Shown: positions 29,261-39,959, numbered from the stretch's first letter. The stretch: 60,000 nt of DNA from Symbiodinium natans (GCA_905221605.1 CAJNDS010000102.1:646501-706500), one strand, 5' to 3'. Notes: generated from the sequence alone by a model not told the origin. Made by a program: numbers and translations.

Positions 29261-30905
29261 CGGGGGCTCAGGGGTCAGCGATGGTACCTTGTCTGCGCTC
29301 GACTTCTGGATGACCTGGCTTCAGGTCGCAGCTGAAGCTCATCCCATGCGAAACTCAGATGTGAAGAGGCCCCAGACAAGGGTGCTTTAGCACTCAAACC
29401 GAGTGAACTCCCGCCTTGCAGACCCGAATGGTACTCTCATTGGCACGGTGGGCCACTTCGTAGACGGCCTGAGCCATGCACAACGTACTGTCAAGGGCCT
29501 GCCTCTCCCCTCATCCTCTTCCACGGATAGTTTGGACGGTATGGGAGTTTGGCCGCACAGCGTGGAGCGCAGATTGAAGGCATGCTGGCTTGGCCAGCTT
29601 GGTGCGTTTCGTATGCCGTGCTGAGTCATGGCTGCTGACTGCCCACGGACATCTGGCACACTGCTTGCAACAGCCCTTCGTTTGCCCAACCTACCGCCCA
29701 GGCTTTTAAGATGCTCAGTCTGCACAGGATCTTGGTAACTTGGGGGCACAGTCAAGACCCCAGGAACCCAAAAATCGCCCCCCCCCCCCCCCCCCCGCCC
29801 CCTATCCTCAAGACAGTGTCCCCAAACTCCAACACCCCGAAAGCCCTGTAACCCTACAACACCAAACCATCTCTTGGGAGCTTTGCACTGGGCCCCCCAA
29901 CGCCAAAGCTGCCTTCGCCTAACTTGCGACCCGTCATGTAGACGTCCTGGAACCTCCGGGGAGTTTGGGGGGGGTGCAGGCTTCGGATTTCGACACGTGC
30001 GTGGCAATCTGGGATAGAACTTTTGGGTCTGGGCGGCTGGCAAGATAACTAGGGCCATGCAGGGATTGGGGAACGACAAGACATCGTAAACGATGCTGGA
30101 GATTCGAGGAGGCTGTGGTATGCCGTTCGCTCGAAGCCTGAGGTTTCATTGCGTGGGTCGCGGTTTCCCTGCAGGCAGGATTTGAATAGGCTGGGGCCCT
30201 GGGATCTCAGGGTTCAGTCAGTGTTTGGTGGCAAGCTTAGAGGGTTCGAGCCCAGCTGCCCCCTATGCCGCCCGCTGACCCACTCCACCCAAAACAACCC
30301 TGCAACTGCAACTGCAACCCAGCACAGCCATATGCAGCCACTCGGGATGCTCCCCCTTTTCTGGCAATCCTGAACAGGGATTCTTTTGGGGGGGTAGTTT
30401 AATCCCTATTACAAAAAAACAATAAACAAATAATCCTGATATCCCAACATCCCGAAGCTCAGGGTTGCTTGCGTAGAGAGCTTCCAGCCCAGGGCGGCAA
30501 GAGAGACTCTTTCGGCACGCACACACACACACACCATCCTCAAAGCAAGTGCTCCGAGGCGGCATCTAAACGGCCATCCAAAACAGGCCCGTCCCAGGCA
30601 CTTGGCAGGTCAGGGCTCCAGTGGCCAAGCAAAGCCCCCACGTCGTCTTGGGGGGAGCTGGGGGGGGGGTGAGCCCGTGGGACTTGGCTGGGCTTTGGGA
30701 TGTTTGGGGCTTAGGGCTGCTGCCTAAATTTAGGGTTGAGGGCGAGGGGTTGCGAGCACAATTTGCTGGCCGCAAAAAAGAGAGCGGCTGCTTTGCAGAA
30801 CGCTCTTCCCAGCCTCATGACAGCATGGGGGGCCCAGTGTGGAAGCGACATACGGGAAGGGAACCCTGGAAGAAAACAAGCGGGATCAAGAGGAGCCCTC
30901 ATGGC
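29261..30905. other. No gene recognised
   Basis: The long minus frame 29387-30079 is glycine/proline-rich and crosses a poly-C run (29778-29797), so it is not accepted. A short CA run lies at 30520-30533. Nothing else is identifiable in this 1.6-kb stretch downstream of the ankyrin gene stop. Confidence 0.4.
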
Positions 30906-33900
30906 TCACAGCCGCTCTTCGATGATCTCCCCGTCGCCAAGTGAAACATGCACCTCCTTCACCTCATTCATGTTCGCCGGCCCTGCCAGCCTCTTGACAT
31001 CCTTCACCAGCTTCTCCCGAGCCTCCCCGGGGCCCTCCAGCGCACGCATGATGTAGTCGGGGGCCGAGGTCTCCCGTGCGAGGTCAACGACGGTACACCC
31101 GCGCGCGTTGCGCAGGTCCGTTCTTGCCCCGGCGCCCAGAAGCACGGCGGTGGCCTCAAAGCTGCCAGTGATCACACTGCACATCAACGGTGTGGCCTCG
31201 TAGTGGTGGTAGGCATATGTACTGAGCACGGACTGCTTCCACCGATGCCGCAAGCTGAGGCAGCCAAACCAGACACCCAGCGGGCTCAAGAGCGGCATGT
31301 TTTGCTGCAGGTCCACCTCTGAAGCTTCATAAGCTTCGATTTAAGCTACTTATCAAGCGCGCTTCGACTTCGGAGCTTCGGGCTTCGGTCTCCTTTCCCC
31401 TTTTACGCATCTTACGCTTGGTGACGTAAGCATGCCCCAGCATTTTAACATTTTCACCTTAAGTTCAGGCTCAGGGCGAGCTGAGACGACGCAAGGAACC
31501 ACTCTTTTAAAAGCACCCGAGACGCATCCGCCCCCAAGTCGATGAGCATCGACAGCGCCTCGGCGGAGCTCCCTCCTTGGAGCATCGCGGCATGCAGCAC
31601 GTTGTCAAGCTCCTGCTTCGTCGTGTGGGGAAGCAGGCTCTTCATGACGTCGACGTTGCCCGCGGCGCCTGCCACTGTGAAGGGGGAGTGCCCAATCACG
31701 TTCACCGCGGTGGGATCGCAGCCCGCGGCGCAGAGCACCTTCACGCCCTCCACGTTGTTGGAGAAGGCCGCCCACTGAAGGGCCGTCGCCGAGAAGCCGT
31801 CTTTGGCATGCACATCCGCGCGGCAATTGAGGAGCACTCGGAGAGCCTCATACTATCGGCTCCAGGGCATGAGGCTCTTACCCCTTGGGAGGGGGGGGGG
31901 TGATCATGTCAGAGACCGACTGAAAACCCCCCACAACAACCCCCCCCCTCTTGCACCCTAAACCCTAAACCCTAAACTCTGAACTCTAAACTCACCTCGT
32001 TGTTCGCCAGGAAGGCGCACATGTGGAGCAAGGGCGTGTCGACTCCAAACTGGCTCGGTGGGTCGGTCTGCCTCGTTTTTTTGAAGGCGTGGGGAGTTTA
32101 GGATTTAGGGGGTTTAGGGTTAGGGTTTAGGGTTTGGGGTGTACCCTGGCATCGAACCACGCAATGAGTCATGGTTGTTGCGCGCAGTACACGCCGGTTT
32201 GGAAAAAGCTGTAACATTGCATTTGCAATCTCATCTAGCGAACCGGGAAGCCTTCTGCTGCCACAGAAACAGCAAGAACTGCCGAAACAGGCTCGCGATA
32301 ATCAGTAGCTTAGGATTTAGGGTTTGGGGGAGTGGGGGGAGGGGCGGGAGGGGGGAGGGGGAGCGAGGGACGTTTGAGGGTAATTCACGGTGTTCAGGGA
32401 CGGGGTTGAGGGTTTGGGGGGGTTGCTGGGATGCCTTTCGGGATGTGAAGTAGGGTATATATTTCTTGTACCCCCAAAAGGACACCCGGTATATACACTC
32501 ACCAATATGAAAAAGGAACCTTATATACACTCACCACAAACAGTAATGTAAACCCTGCTTATGGGCCCGCAAGATTCCGGAAGGAGGGTTTTGGATTTAG
32601 GGTTTAGGGTTTAGGGCTTAGGGTTTAGGGTTTAGGGTTTTGGATTTTGGTCTGAGCCAGGGTTTTAGGAGTTTAGGGTCGCAGGAGTCTTCGGAGGTAC
32701 GGGAGGTGGCAACCGAGCTGCTTCATGCGGTCATTGACATCGGCCCGCTGTTCGGCCAACGCCGTAATCAGCATGGGGCTGCCGTCCAGCACCGCGAAGC
32801 AGATCGGCGTCCAGCCTTCCGCAGTCCGCTGATCCTTGCTGGGGCGTTCTGTGCACTTGAAGAGTGGAGGCTCCCTGGAACCTGCAACCCTTATGACAAC
32901 CTAAACCCCTACAGTAAAACCCGAAACCCTAAAACCCCAATAAGACCCTAAACCCTAAAACCCCAACAAAACCCTAAAACCCTAAAACCCCAAGTGCTCC
33001 GAACCCGAGGATCCACGGCTTGAAGCCCATTCTGGAACATGAAGCTCTCTGCAGCAAAGGCCGCCGGATCTTGCGACTCGGAAGCGAAGCCGGACACCAA
33101 CCCCTGGCTTCGGCGACGAAAAATCTCGGGAAATTCGGGTTGAGGGTTTAGGGTTTTTGGGCTGAGGGCTTAGGGCTTAGGGTTTAGGGTTTAGGATTTA
33201 GGGTTTAGGGGTCTTTCCATATTTGGTCCCATATTTGGCTGCTTTGGATCCTGTGGATGCTTTCTCGCTTTTGCTCGGCCTCGGGTAGCTTAGGACCCTC
33301 AACCCTAAACCTTAAACCCCAAACCCTAAACCCGAAACCCGAAACCCTAAACCCTAAACCCGAAACCCGAAACCCGAAACCCTAAACCCTGATGGTATTC
33401 GTATGCTTCTTCTCTTTTTCTTTTTGCTGTGTGGGGGGGGGGTCCTCGATGGGGTTGAGGCCGAGCTCCTTGAAGTGAACGCGCTGCAGGTTCAGCATGA
33501 GCCTCGGCCCAGGAGTAAGTAGCCTAGGAATATTGGAAAAATATCTGTGTTAAAAAATAAGATAATTTTAGCAAGTAGCCTAGGACTTAAAAAATAGTTT
33601 CAAAAAGAACAACCAAAATAAGACAATTTGGCCTCAACAGGGGCTAAAAAGGGAACCCAAACCTTCCAGAAAGGGAACACTCCCCGCCCCTTGATATTAA
33701 ACCTCCCCCCCCCCCCCCCGCCCTACCTCCCATAACAAATATATTTGCGCAAATGGAGGGGGAGCCCTAAACCCTAAACCCGAAACCCTAAAAACCCGAG
33801 GAGCCGGTAGCTGTGAAGATCCCCCTGCGCGACGTAGTAGTGAAGCTTCCGCCGCACCATCCGCTGGAGGACCGACGCTATCTTCGGGCGGTCTTCCGGT

Positions 33901-35904
33901 ACCTGGGCGTAGGAGTTTGGGGTTTGGGGTTTGGGGTTAGGGTTTAGGGTTTAAGTTTAGGGTTTAGGGTTTCGGGTTTCGGGTTTCGGGCTTCGGATTT
34001 CGGATTTCGGATTTGAGGTTTTTAGGGTTGCGGCGTAGGAGGAGATCCCAAGCCCCAAGCTCATGAGACGTCAATTCTCGGAGGAGATTTTGGACGTGTC
34101 TGTCGTGCATGGTCAGACATATTCGAAGTTTTTTCCTGAGATGAACATGGTTGTTGGCGAAGTTTTAGTATGCTGTAGAAAGAGGCAAACCCCGCTTCTT
34201 GTGGGTATTACTTGTGACATCGCGTCTGGTTGCATTGCAGAAACATGACACTATGTTTGTCATAAAAGGCACACGATGCTGAACTTTCAAGTGTTGTGGG
34301 CATGTTCGCAAAACGTTTGTCACGGCGTGTCTTTTGGAGAAACGTCTTGTATAAAGAGGCACAAACGCTACAAATACCAGTCTTTGGGCATAGACAGAGT
34401 AAGATTGTCGCAACTAACCCCCCACCCACCCACCCACCTACCCACTCACCCCCCACTCACCCACAAGAAGACAAAGTAAACCCTGAAAATTCTTAGGCGG
34501 TTGACCACCCACTTGCCCAAATAAGCTCAAGCAAAAAAGGACCCTTCGCAAGCCTTAACGGGCGAGCTTGCGAGCATCCCTGAGTAGTCTTTGACCGTCC
34601 CTTGTTCTGGAAGCTCTTTCTTGCCCCCCCCCCTTGCGATCCTAAACAGCTGAGCACGGCGAATCTTGGGGAGGGAAAGTGGGAGGCCTGGAACCCCGGC
34701 ATCCACCGTACCTCCCGACGCGAGCGCAAGATGACGTGAGTCAATCCTGAAACACTAACAAGCCCTGGCACGGTGAAGCTGCCTGTGCCCACCGGCGCGC
34801 GAAAGAATGCAAAGGAAGGCGCTTGCGCCTTGGGAAGCAAGCTGTGTGTTTGTTGGGGCAGGGCTTGAACGTTTCAGGGTTTGTAGGGCCCGACCCGACA
34901 AAGAGAGCCTGGTAGGAGGCGCTCTGGATCTCGATGGAGGCACTGTTGTCTGTCCTTGTGCTGAGCTCCTTTGCCATTCGCTCCAATCTGCACCACCCCC
35001 TGCCTAACTCGTCCACAAGCTTGGGACGGAAGAAAGGATAGATTTCTTGATCGTACTTTGCAATGCCCTCAATGAAAGAAGAAGAGAAAACAAGTACAAA
35101 GTCTTTGCTGCTGTAGAGATCAAGCTGCTCTCCCAGCTCCGCCTGTGCTGGGGCATGTCAAAGGCTTTGGGGCTTACGAAAATAGAGGGGAGTAGGATCC
35201 CCCGATGATAAAGACCCCAATAAGGTACCCTCAAATTTCGGAAGCCCCCATTTGAGGTTCATAGCTCCAGCCGTTGAGCCGAGCTTACTGTTGAGCACTC
35301 AATGCTCATGGTATCGAACTCTCGAACCCTGCCTGTTCAGCAAACACCCTTGCTGCGCATGGTAGACATGAGGGCACAAAATCGCGAAGAAATGGCAGCG
35401 GTCCACGTAGAGGGGAATGCTGCTGATCGCCAGCTGGCGGTCTGTGGCCCGTGCGTGCGACTGCGGGCAGGAAAAGTAGTCGTACCAAACGAAGAGCGGC
35501 TTGGATGACAGGTCCTTTGCTGAGATGACAACCTGATGGCCGTTGTACAGCTCGAGGTTGATGTTTCCCGAGATCACGGAGGCACCCTTCATGGCGTTCT
35601 TCAGGGCCTGTTGCAGGACCCTGAACTGTGCGAGCTCCGGATCCGGATGGTCGACGCCAGCCCACTGGTGTGACACGAACATGGCGTTGCCCTTGCTGTC
35701 GTCGAACTCCACCAAGGCACCCTCCTGCAGCAGATCTTCATGCGCCTTGATCTCGGTCATCAGCATCAGATCTTCAACAGGAACCACGTACATGGCAAAG
35801 AGCTGCTCGGCGGTAGTCGGGCCCTCCGGCTTGCTGGAGCCCAAGTCGCCAGCGAGCCTCTCCAGGCCGGTCTCCACCCTCCGGGCCGAGCACCACGAGA
35901 CCAT
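30906..35904 (-). CDS. HQW-domain ankyrin-repeat protein, 10 exons, 634 residues
   Basis: Exons on the minus strand: 35904-35348, 34999-34909, 34828-34772, 33902-33796, 33502-33445, 33103-33005, 32834-32722, 32071-31996, 31852-31517 and 31316-30906 (stop). Donors are GT, GC, GT, GT, GA, GT, GC, GT, GT; every joint keeps phase and the total is 1905 nt. Exon 1 encodes LFAMYVVPVEDLMLM, HEDLLQEGALVEFDD, MFVSHQWAGVDHPDPE and FVWYDYFSCPQ. Exon 2 gives GWCRLERMAKELS. Exons 3-6 encode GTGSFT, VPEDRPKIASVLQRMVRRKL, NLQRVHFKELGLNPIE and ESFMFQNGLQ. Exons 7-10 are ankyrin repeats (GWTPICFAVLDGSP, TPLLHMCAFLANNE, TALQWAAFSNNVEGV, ATPLMCSVITGSFEATAVLL, DLRNARGCTVVDLARE). I recognise this architecture as a large dinoflagellate family of unknown function; the HQW segment resembles a TIR-like or signalling fold only by inference. 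Ankyrin repeats normally bind proteins. The ATG choice (35904) assumes no further 5' exon; the frame stays open upstream to about 36045. Confidence 0.82.
31955..31990. repeat. CCCTAAA array at the donor of ankyrin intron 8
   Basis: On the sense strand the intron begins GTGAGTTTAGAGTTCAGAG and runs directly into TTTAGGG units. Confidence 0.85.
32095..32660. repeat. TTTAGGG arrays in ankyrin intron 7
   Basis: 32100-32137 (acceptor side) and 32588-32650 (donor side) are both TTTAGGG on the plus strand, hence C-rich on the sense strand. The donor-side one is the clearest exception to the orientation rule seen elsewhere. A G-rich tract lies at 32325-32370. Confidence 0.85.
32900..33400. repeat. 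Arrays in ankyrin introns 5 and 6
   Basis: 32905-32995 is CCCTAAAA-like (intron 6). 33141-33212 is TTTAGGG (acceptor side of intron 5). 33297-33391 is CCCTAAA/CCCGAAA (donor side of intron 5). Intron 5 therefore has mutually complementary ends. Confidence 0.88.
33765..34030. repeat. Arrays bracketing ankyrin exon 4
   Basis: 33765-33798 is CCCTAAA on the plus strand and touches the donor of exon 4. 33913-34025 is TTTGGGG/TTTAGGG/TTTCGGG and lies about 10 bp from its acceptor. Confidence 0.88.
34035..34770. other. Remainder of ankyrin intron 3
   Basis: Contains a C-rich CCCACCCA tract (34418-34465) and short unremarkable frames on both strands. No independent gene is supported. Confidence 0.45.
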
Positions 35905-36049
35905 CGCGAAGCCGCCCACGCACAGCGCTCCTACAGCGCGGCTCGCTTCGATGCTCTCTTGGGCCCCATCTTTCCCAAGCTTTTGAACCCCAAACCTCAA
36001 GTCCTTCTCACTCAAGGTAGCCTGTGGTCTGGACCCCCCCCCCAAAACC

Positions 36050-36860
36050 CTTGGAGAAGCCTAGGCTATTTTGGCCCTCCAACAAGACCTGAGACATAAA
36101 CAGACGAAGTGCAAACTGAACTGCGCCTTGGATTGTGGGATGAAAGCACGAGTTATGAACATATGCGGACACATACGCACAGGCTGGCCGCGCCAACCTC
36201 TGGGAGTTCTTCTTGAGGAACTCCTCTCGCCACCGCTTGTCGCGCTCCTCTCCCACCTAGGCATCAAGTCTTTGTTCGCGGTACCACGAGATTAGAATAC
36301 CCTAAACCCTAAACCCTATAAACCCTAAACCCTAAACCGGTCTTGAATCCGGAAAAGCGTGTTGGAGCTTGAGGGCTTTAAGGGAAACCCTAAACCCCAA
36401 ACCAAACACCCCTAAACCCTAAACCTGCTTAAGGGTGAGTGGGACTGCTCTCAGAGTCTTCTAACATCCCCCCAAAGAAAAAACTCGAACCCCAAGATCG
36501 AGGCGGCGGCCGCTGCTTGTGTGGGAACAGCGTCGACCTGCTGGGATTCAATTTTCGAGGTCGGGATGCTGAGGGCAGCTTAGGGGTGGAGAAGTCTCCG
36601 GTCTCCGGATCCCAGGGGAGCCCCCAGGCTTGAGCCTCGCCGCTGGCGAGCATGAACGTCAGCATGCGGAAGAGGAGCGCCTGCCGGGGCACTCTTGGGC
36701 GCGCTGTGGCAGGTTTGGGGGGAAAGGGGGGGGGGGTCCCTTCAACAAACGGCTCCCTGCAAAGTTTTTTCAAGATGAAGAGGCTTTGAGACCACCATCC
36801 CAAACCGTGGGCTCCCGCACCTCGTACTCCTCTCTTCCAAGGCCTCGTCTGCTGAGCGCC
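36050..36860. other. CCCTAAA tracts and a candidate minus-strand exon
   Basis: 36299-36336 and 36389-36425 are CCCTAAA tracts. The minus strand at about 36690-36560 reads RQALLFRMLTFMLASGEAQA followed by WGLPWDPETGDFST, which looks protein-like and lies upstream (sense) of a G-rich tract. No family is recognised. Confidence 0.3.
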
Positions 36861-37049
36861 TAAACGTCCCTATGCCCAAAACCCTAAGCCAAGAGAAAGA
36901 TCGGCCCATGGACCCGTCAGATCTCCTTGAAAATACCTGGCCTGGAGCCCTGAAACCTTGCGTCCTCCCTTCTGAACAAAGTACTTGAGCTCACTGCTTC
37001 GGGATTGACAAGTCGGGTCAGGGTTTTATTTGAACAGTAGGATTTGCAG

Positions 37050-37270
37050 GGTTCAACCCTAAACCCTAAACCTGAAACCCTAAACCCTACAGCTCAAAAA
37101 AGGCTTCGGCGCGGGAAAACAAGCTGAGGAGCCCGCCCAAGGCACCTGCGGCTCGGAGCAAGGGCGACGATTTGGGGCTCCGAGCTTGGGGTTTTTTAGG
37201 TTTTGGGGTTTGGGGGTTTGGGGTTTCGGGTTTAGGGTTTAGGGCTTAGGGCTTAGGGCTTAGGGTTCAG
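37050..37270. repeat. CCCTAAA and TTTAGGG arrays bracketing a candidate exon
   Basis: 37055-37092 is CCCTAAA and 37190-37270 is TTTGGGG/TTTAGGG/GCTTAGGG. The island between (37105-37185) reads on the minus strand SPLLRAAGALGGLLSLFSRA then E, followed by a GC donor, so it fits the exon pattern of this block. Its family is unknown. Confidence 0.6.
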
Positions 37271-37721
37271 GGGTCCCCTAGGACCGTAATCCGCCAGCGA
37301 TGCAGAAGCTTTGAGGGCTTTACCAGCAAGGGCTGCGGGCTGAGGGCTCCCAGATGCGAGCAGGAAAGAAAGCAGTTCTGCCTGTCTTTGGATCTGGCTG
37401 TCCACTGTGCTTCTGAAACAGCCTCCTGGCACAAGCGACTGAATGTCTCGAAGCCGCAGTCTTCTAGTCTGGAACACTAAACCCCTCCGATCTGCGCCAA
37501 AAGCAAAAAGCGATTCTCTCACTGCAAGCGAGGGCTGCCTGCAATGCGGGGGGGGGTTGAAACCTCAAGGGGCCTCATGGCTTCATCGTTGGGCTTGTCC
37601 ACCACCTCCAACTCCTCGCAGGATCACCGCTCATAAGCGCCCAACTGTTGCGGAGGTTTGCAAGGTGAGGTCCGGGACATTGCGATGCCTTCTGGTTGAT
37701 TAAGGTTGACAGTCCTGAGAT

Positions 37722-37744
37722 CACACACACACACACACACACAC
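37722..37744. repeat. (CA)n microsatellite
   Basis: Eleven CA dinucleotides. Confidence 0.95.
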
Positions 37745-37912
37745 CTCATGCTGAAGCAAAAGAAGAAGTGAAGGCTGCGCCGACTCCACCCTCGAGCTCT
37801 TGCAAACTTTCAAACCCTGACACCCCACATCCCCACACCCTGTCCTAACCCCAAAACCCCACACCCTCTGAAGCCCCGAGAAAACACCCGAATTCAAACC
37901 CTGAGAACCCAC

Positions 37913-37976
37913 CAGAGTTCCTCCTGGAGGCGCAAGAAGGCCTCCCGGAACTCCGGGAAGGTGAGCCTCCACGGTC
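37913..37976 (-). CDS. Candidate EF-hand-like exon
   Basis: The minus strand reads RLTFPEFREAFLRLQEELW up to a GT donor (GTGGGTTC) followed by a G-rich sense tract. The pattern aromatic-x-EF-x-E-A-aromatic resembles the exiting helix of EF-hands or regulatory helices of calcium-dependent proteins. Only this exon could be identified; adjacent exons are not clear. Confidence 0.4.
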
Positions 37977-38173
37977 AGAAGAGGCAGGAGAGGGAGCTTG
38001 AGGAAAGCGCAACGCTGCTGGAGAAAAAGGAGCCCTTATACAGAGAAGAAAAAGAGGAGGCCGAGGAACCCGAAAGCGTGGGTGTGGGGGCGGGGGGGGA
38101 TCCCAGCTTCCCCTCAGCGCAAAGGCGCGAGGCCCCAAAGCCCTTCAACCCGGTGTCTCCATGTTTCTCCCAT

Positions 38174-38250
38174 CAACCCTAAACCCTAAACCCTAAACCC
38201 TGGATTTTCGGGTTTAGGGTTTAGGGTCTTGGGGTTTAGGGTTTAGGGTG
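38174..38250. repeat. Fold-back telomere-like array
   Basis: Four CCCTAAA units (38176-38202) are followed after a short spacer (GGATTTTC) by TTTAGGG units to 38250, giving a nearly perfect hairpin with no exon between the arms. Confidence 0.88.
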
Positions 38251-38840
38251 GCTTTAGCCTTAACCCCTCCAGCCCGCGGCCTGCTCCGGCCCTGGAGGTG
38301 TGGGCTCAGGAACGGCCTCGAAGGCTTCTTGGCCGTTGGGGAGGCGGATCTGAAACGGCTCGGAACCTTCCCTAAGCCCCTTTTGTTTGGACAATTCCCT
38401 ACACCTTCAGGACCATCTTGGGCTGAAGATGATCAACTCAGGGAAGTTTTGGGGCTTCTGGGCTTGACAACGGAGGCCGGAAGCTCAGCGTTGCATGTTC
38501 CCTCTGACCCCGCAAGCCGCCCTGAATCCGGCTTGGGCCCCTGACTTCGTGGCGACCTGCCGCAGAGAGTCTTTGCCTCAGATGGCGGTTTCGCGGAGGG
38601 CGGGCTCGGGGAGCAAGCCACGTAAAGGTACTGCAGGGTTGAGGGTGCCTTGAGGCTACCCGTGGCTACCCCAACCCCTTGCAACACCAACCCCTTTGCA
38701 ACATTTTTCAACCCCACGCTTTGAGGCTGGGGGGCCTTGGGCTTCATGACTACGAGTATCTACGAGTATGACGCGGATTGCAAAAGGTAAGGGAAACTCC
38801 TTTGAGCTGCAAACCCTGCACCTGAATCCTTCGGGCCGGG

Positions 38841-38962
38841 CTGGCTGGGGGCTGGCTGGGGGCTGGCTGGGGGCTGGCTGGGGGCTGGCTGGGGGGGTTG
38901 GGGGGCTCGAGGCCCCAACCCAGCCCCAACCTCAGCCCCAGCCCCAGCCCCAGCCCCAGGTC
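38841..38962. repeat. Complementary minisatellites
   Basis: An 11-bp unit CTGGCTGGGGG repeats five times (38841-38896). About 30 bp later CCCCAG repeats six times (38920-38962). The two can pair. Confidence 0.85.
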
Positions 38963-39084
38963 CAGCCGGGGCTGTGAGGCTGCTGGGGCTGGGGCTGGGT
39001 GATTGCACGAGCTGCTCGTTCTGAAACATTTCTATTTATCCTGGCCTTTTCAGGTTTATAGAAGGTGTTTAGGTTTTGTGTCCG

Positions 39085-39122
39085 GAGTTTTGGGGGGTTT
39101 TGGGGGGTTTTGGGGGGTTTTG
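39085..39122. repeat. (TTTTGGGGGG)n, G-quadruplex-prone
   Basis: Three perfect 10-bp units with six-G runs. Confidence 0.85.
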
Positions 39123-39489
39123 TTTTTTGCTTTTACTCCAATGGGCTACAGGGGCTGGAGGCTGGAGGGGTTGGAGATTACCGCGAGATACCATCAGGCT
39201 TTGAGCACGTGATCCCAGGAAACGAATCCCCCGAGGGCCCAGAACCCTGAGCCCTGGCAGTGCCGCGGCCGTGGCTGCTCATAAGGCGCGCCGCCTTGTC
39301 GCGGCCTTGGTCGCTGAGGCCCAACCTCAGCAGTGGACTGAGAACTCTGCCAAACCCTGACCAACCCTGACCCCGAAGCTTCGATTGTCCGGAACCCTTG
39401 AACCGCAGGGATTTCAGCCCGCCGCCGGCGACTGTCAGTGTTTGACGGCCTCAGGCCGGACTTTGCTCAACCCCCAGAGCCTGCAGAGC

Positions 39490-39840
39490 TGACACGTCGA
39501 GGAGAGGCCCTACTTACTCAACTCTGGGAGCTGAGGCCTGGGCTGCGGCTGGGGAGCCTGGATCTGCTGAGCTTGGGGGCTCGGGGGGAACGGCCTTTGC
39601 TCCTGCGGAGGAAAGGCTCCTGGGGCCGGGAACCCACGCTGGGGTGTGCCCGCCTGGTTCTTGGGTGTGCCCGCCTGGTGCTGGGGTGTGCCCGTCTGGT
39701 GCTGGGGAGATTCCGGCTGCGGGTACGCGGCTGGCCGCCGCGGGTCCAGAGCTCGCGTGTCTGCGCGGAGGTCCATCGGGAGCCTTGGCACCCCCGCGTC
39801 ACGCGACGGTTTCGGGAGGAAGGTGCTGCGTGCTGAAAGC
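39490..39840 (-). other. Gln/Pro-rich coding-like segment with 21-bp minisatellite
   Basis: The minus strand gives a Gln/Pro-rich peptide including QAQQIQAPQPQPRPQLPELS. Within it a 21-bp unit (plus strand GGGTGTGCCCGCCTGGTNCTT type, 39642-39706) is repeated three times and encodes GTPQHQA. It could be an exon of a low-complexity protein; the opposite frames are also open. Confidence 0.3.
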
Positions 39841-39959
39841 CAGAAGATGATGCTGCACTCTGCGTTCCTCCAATTCGATCCCAAACCATCCCAAACCATC
39901 CAAACCAAGATCCAAACCAACTCCTCCCTCAAGGCCCTCAAGTTCACGGGCTTGAGGTT

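Noticed and set aside
29387-30079. 230-codon minus frame
   Set aside because: It includes a glycine run from a C homopolymer and has no domain.
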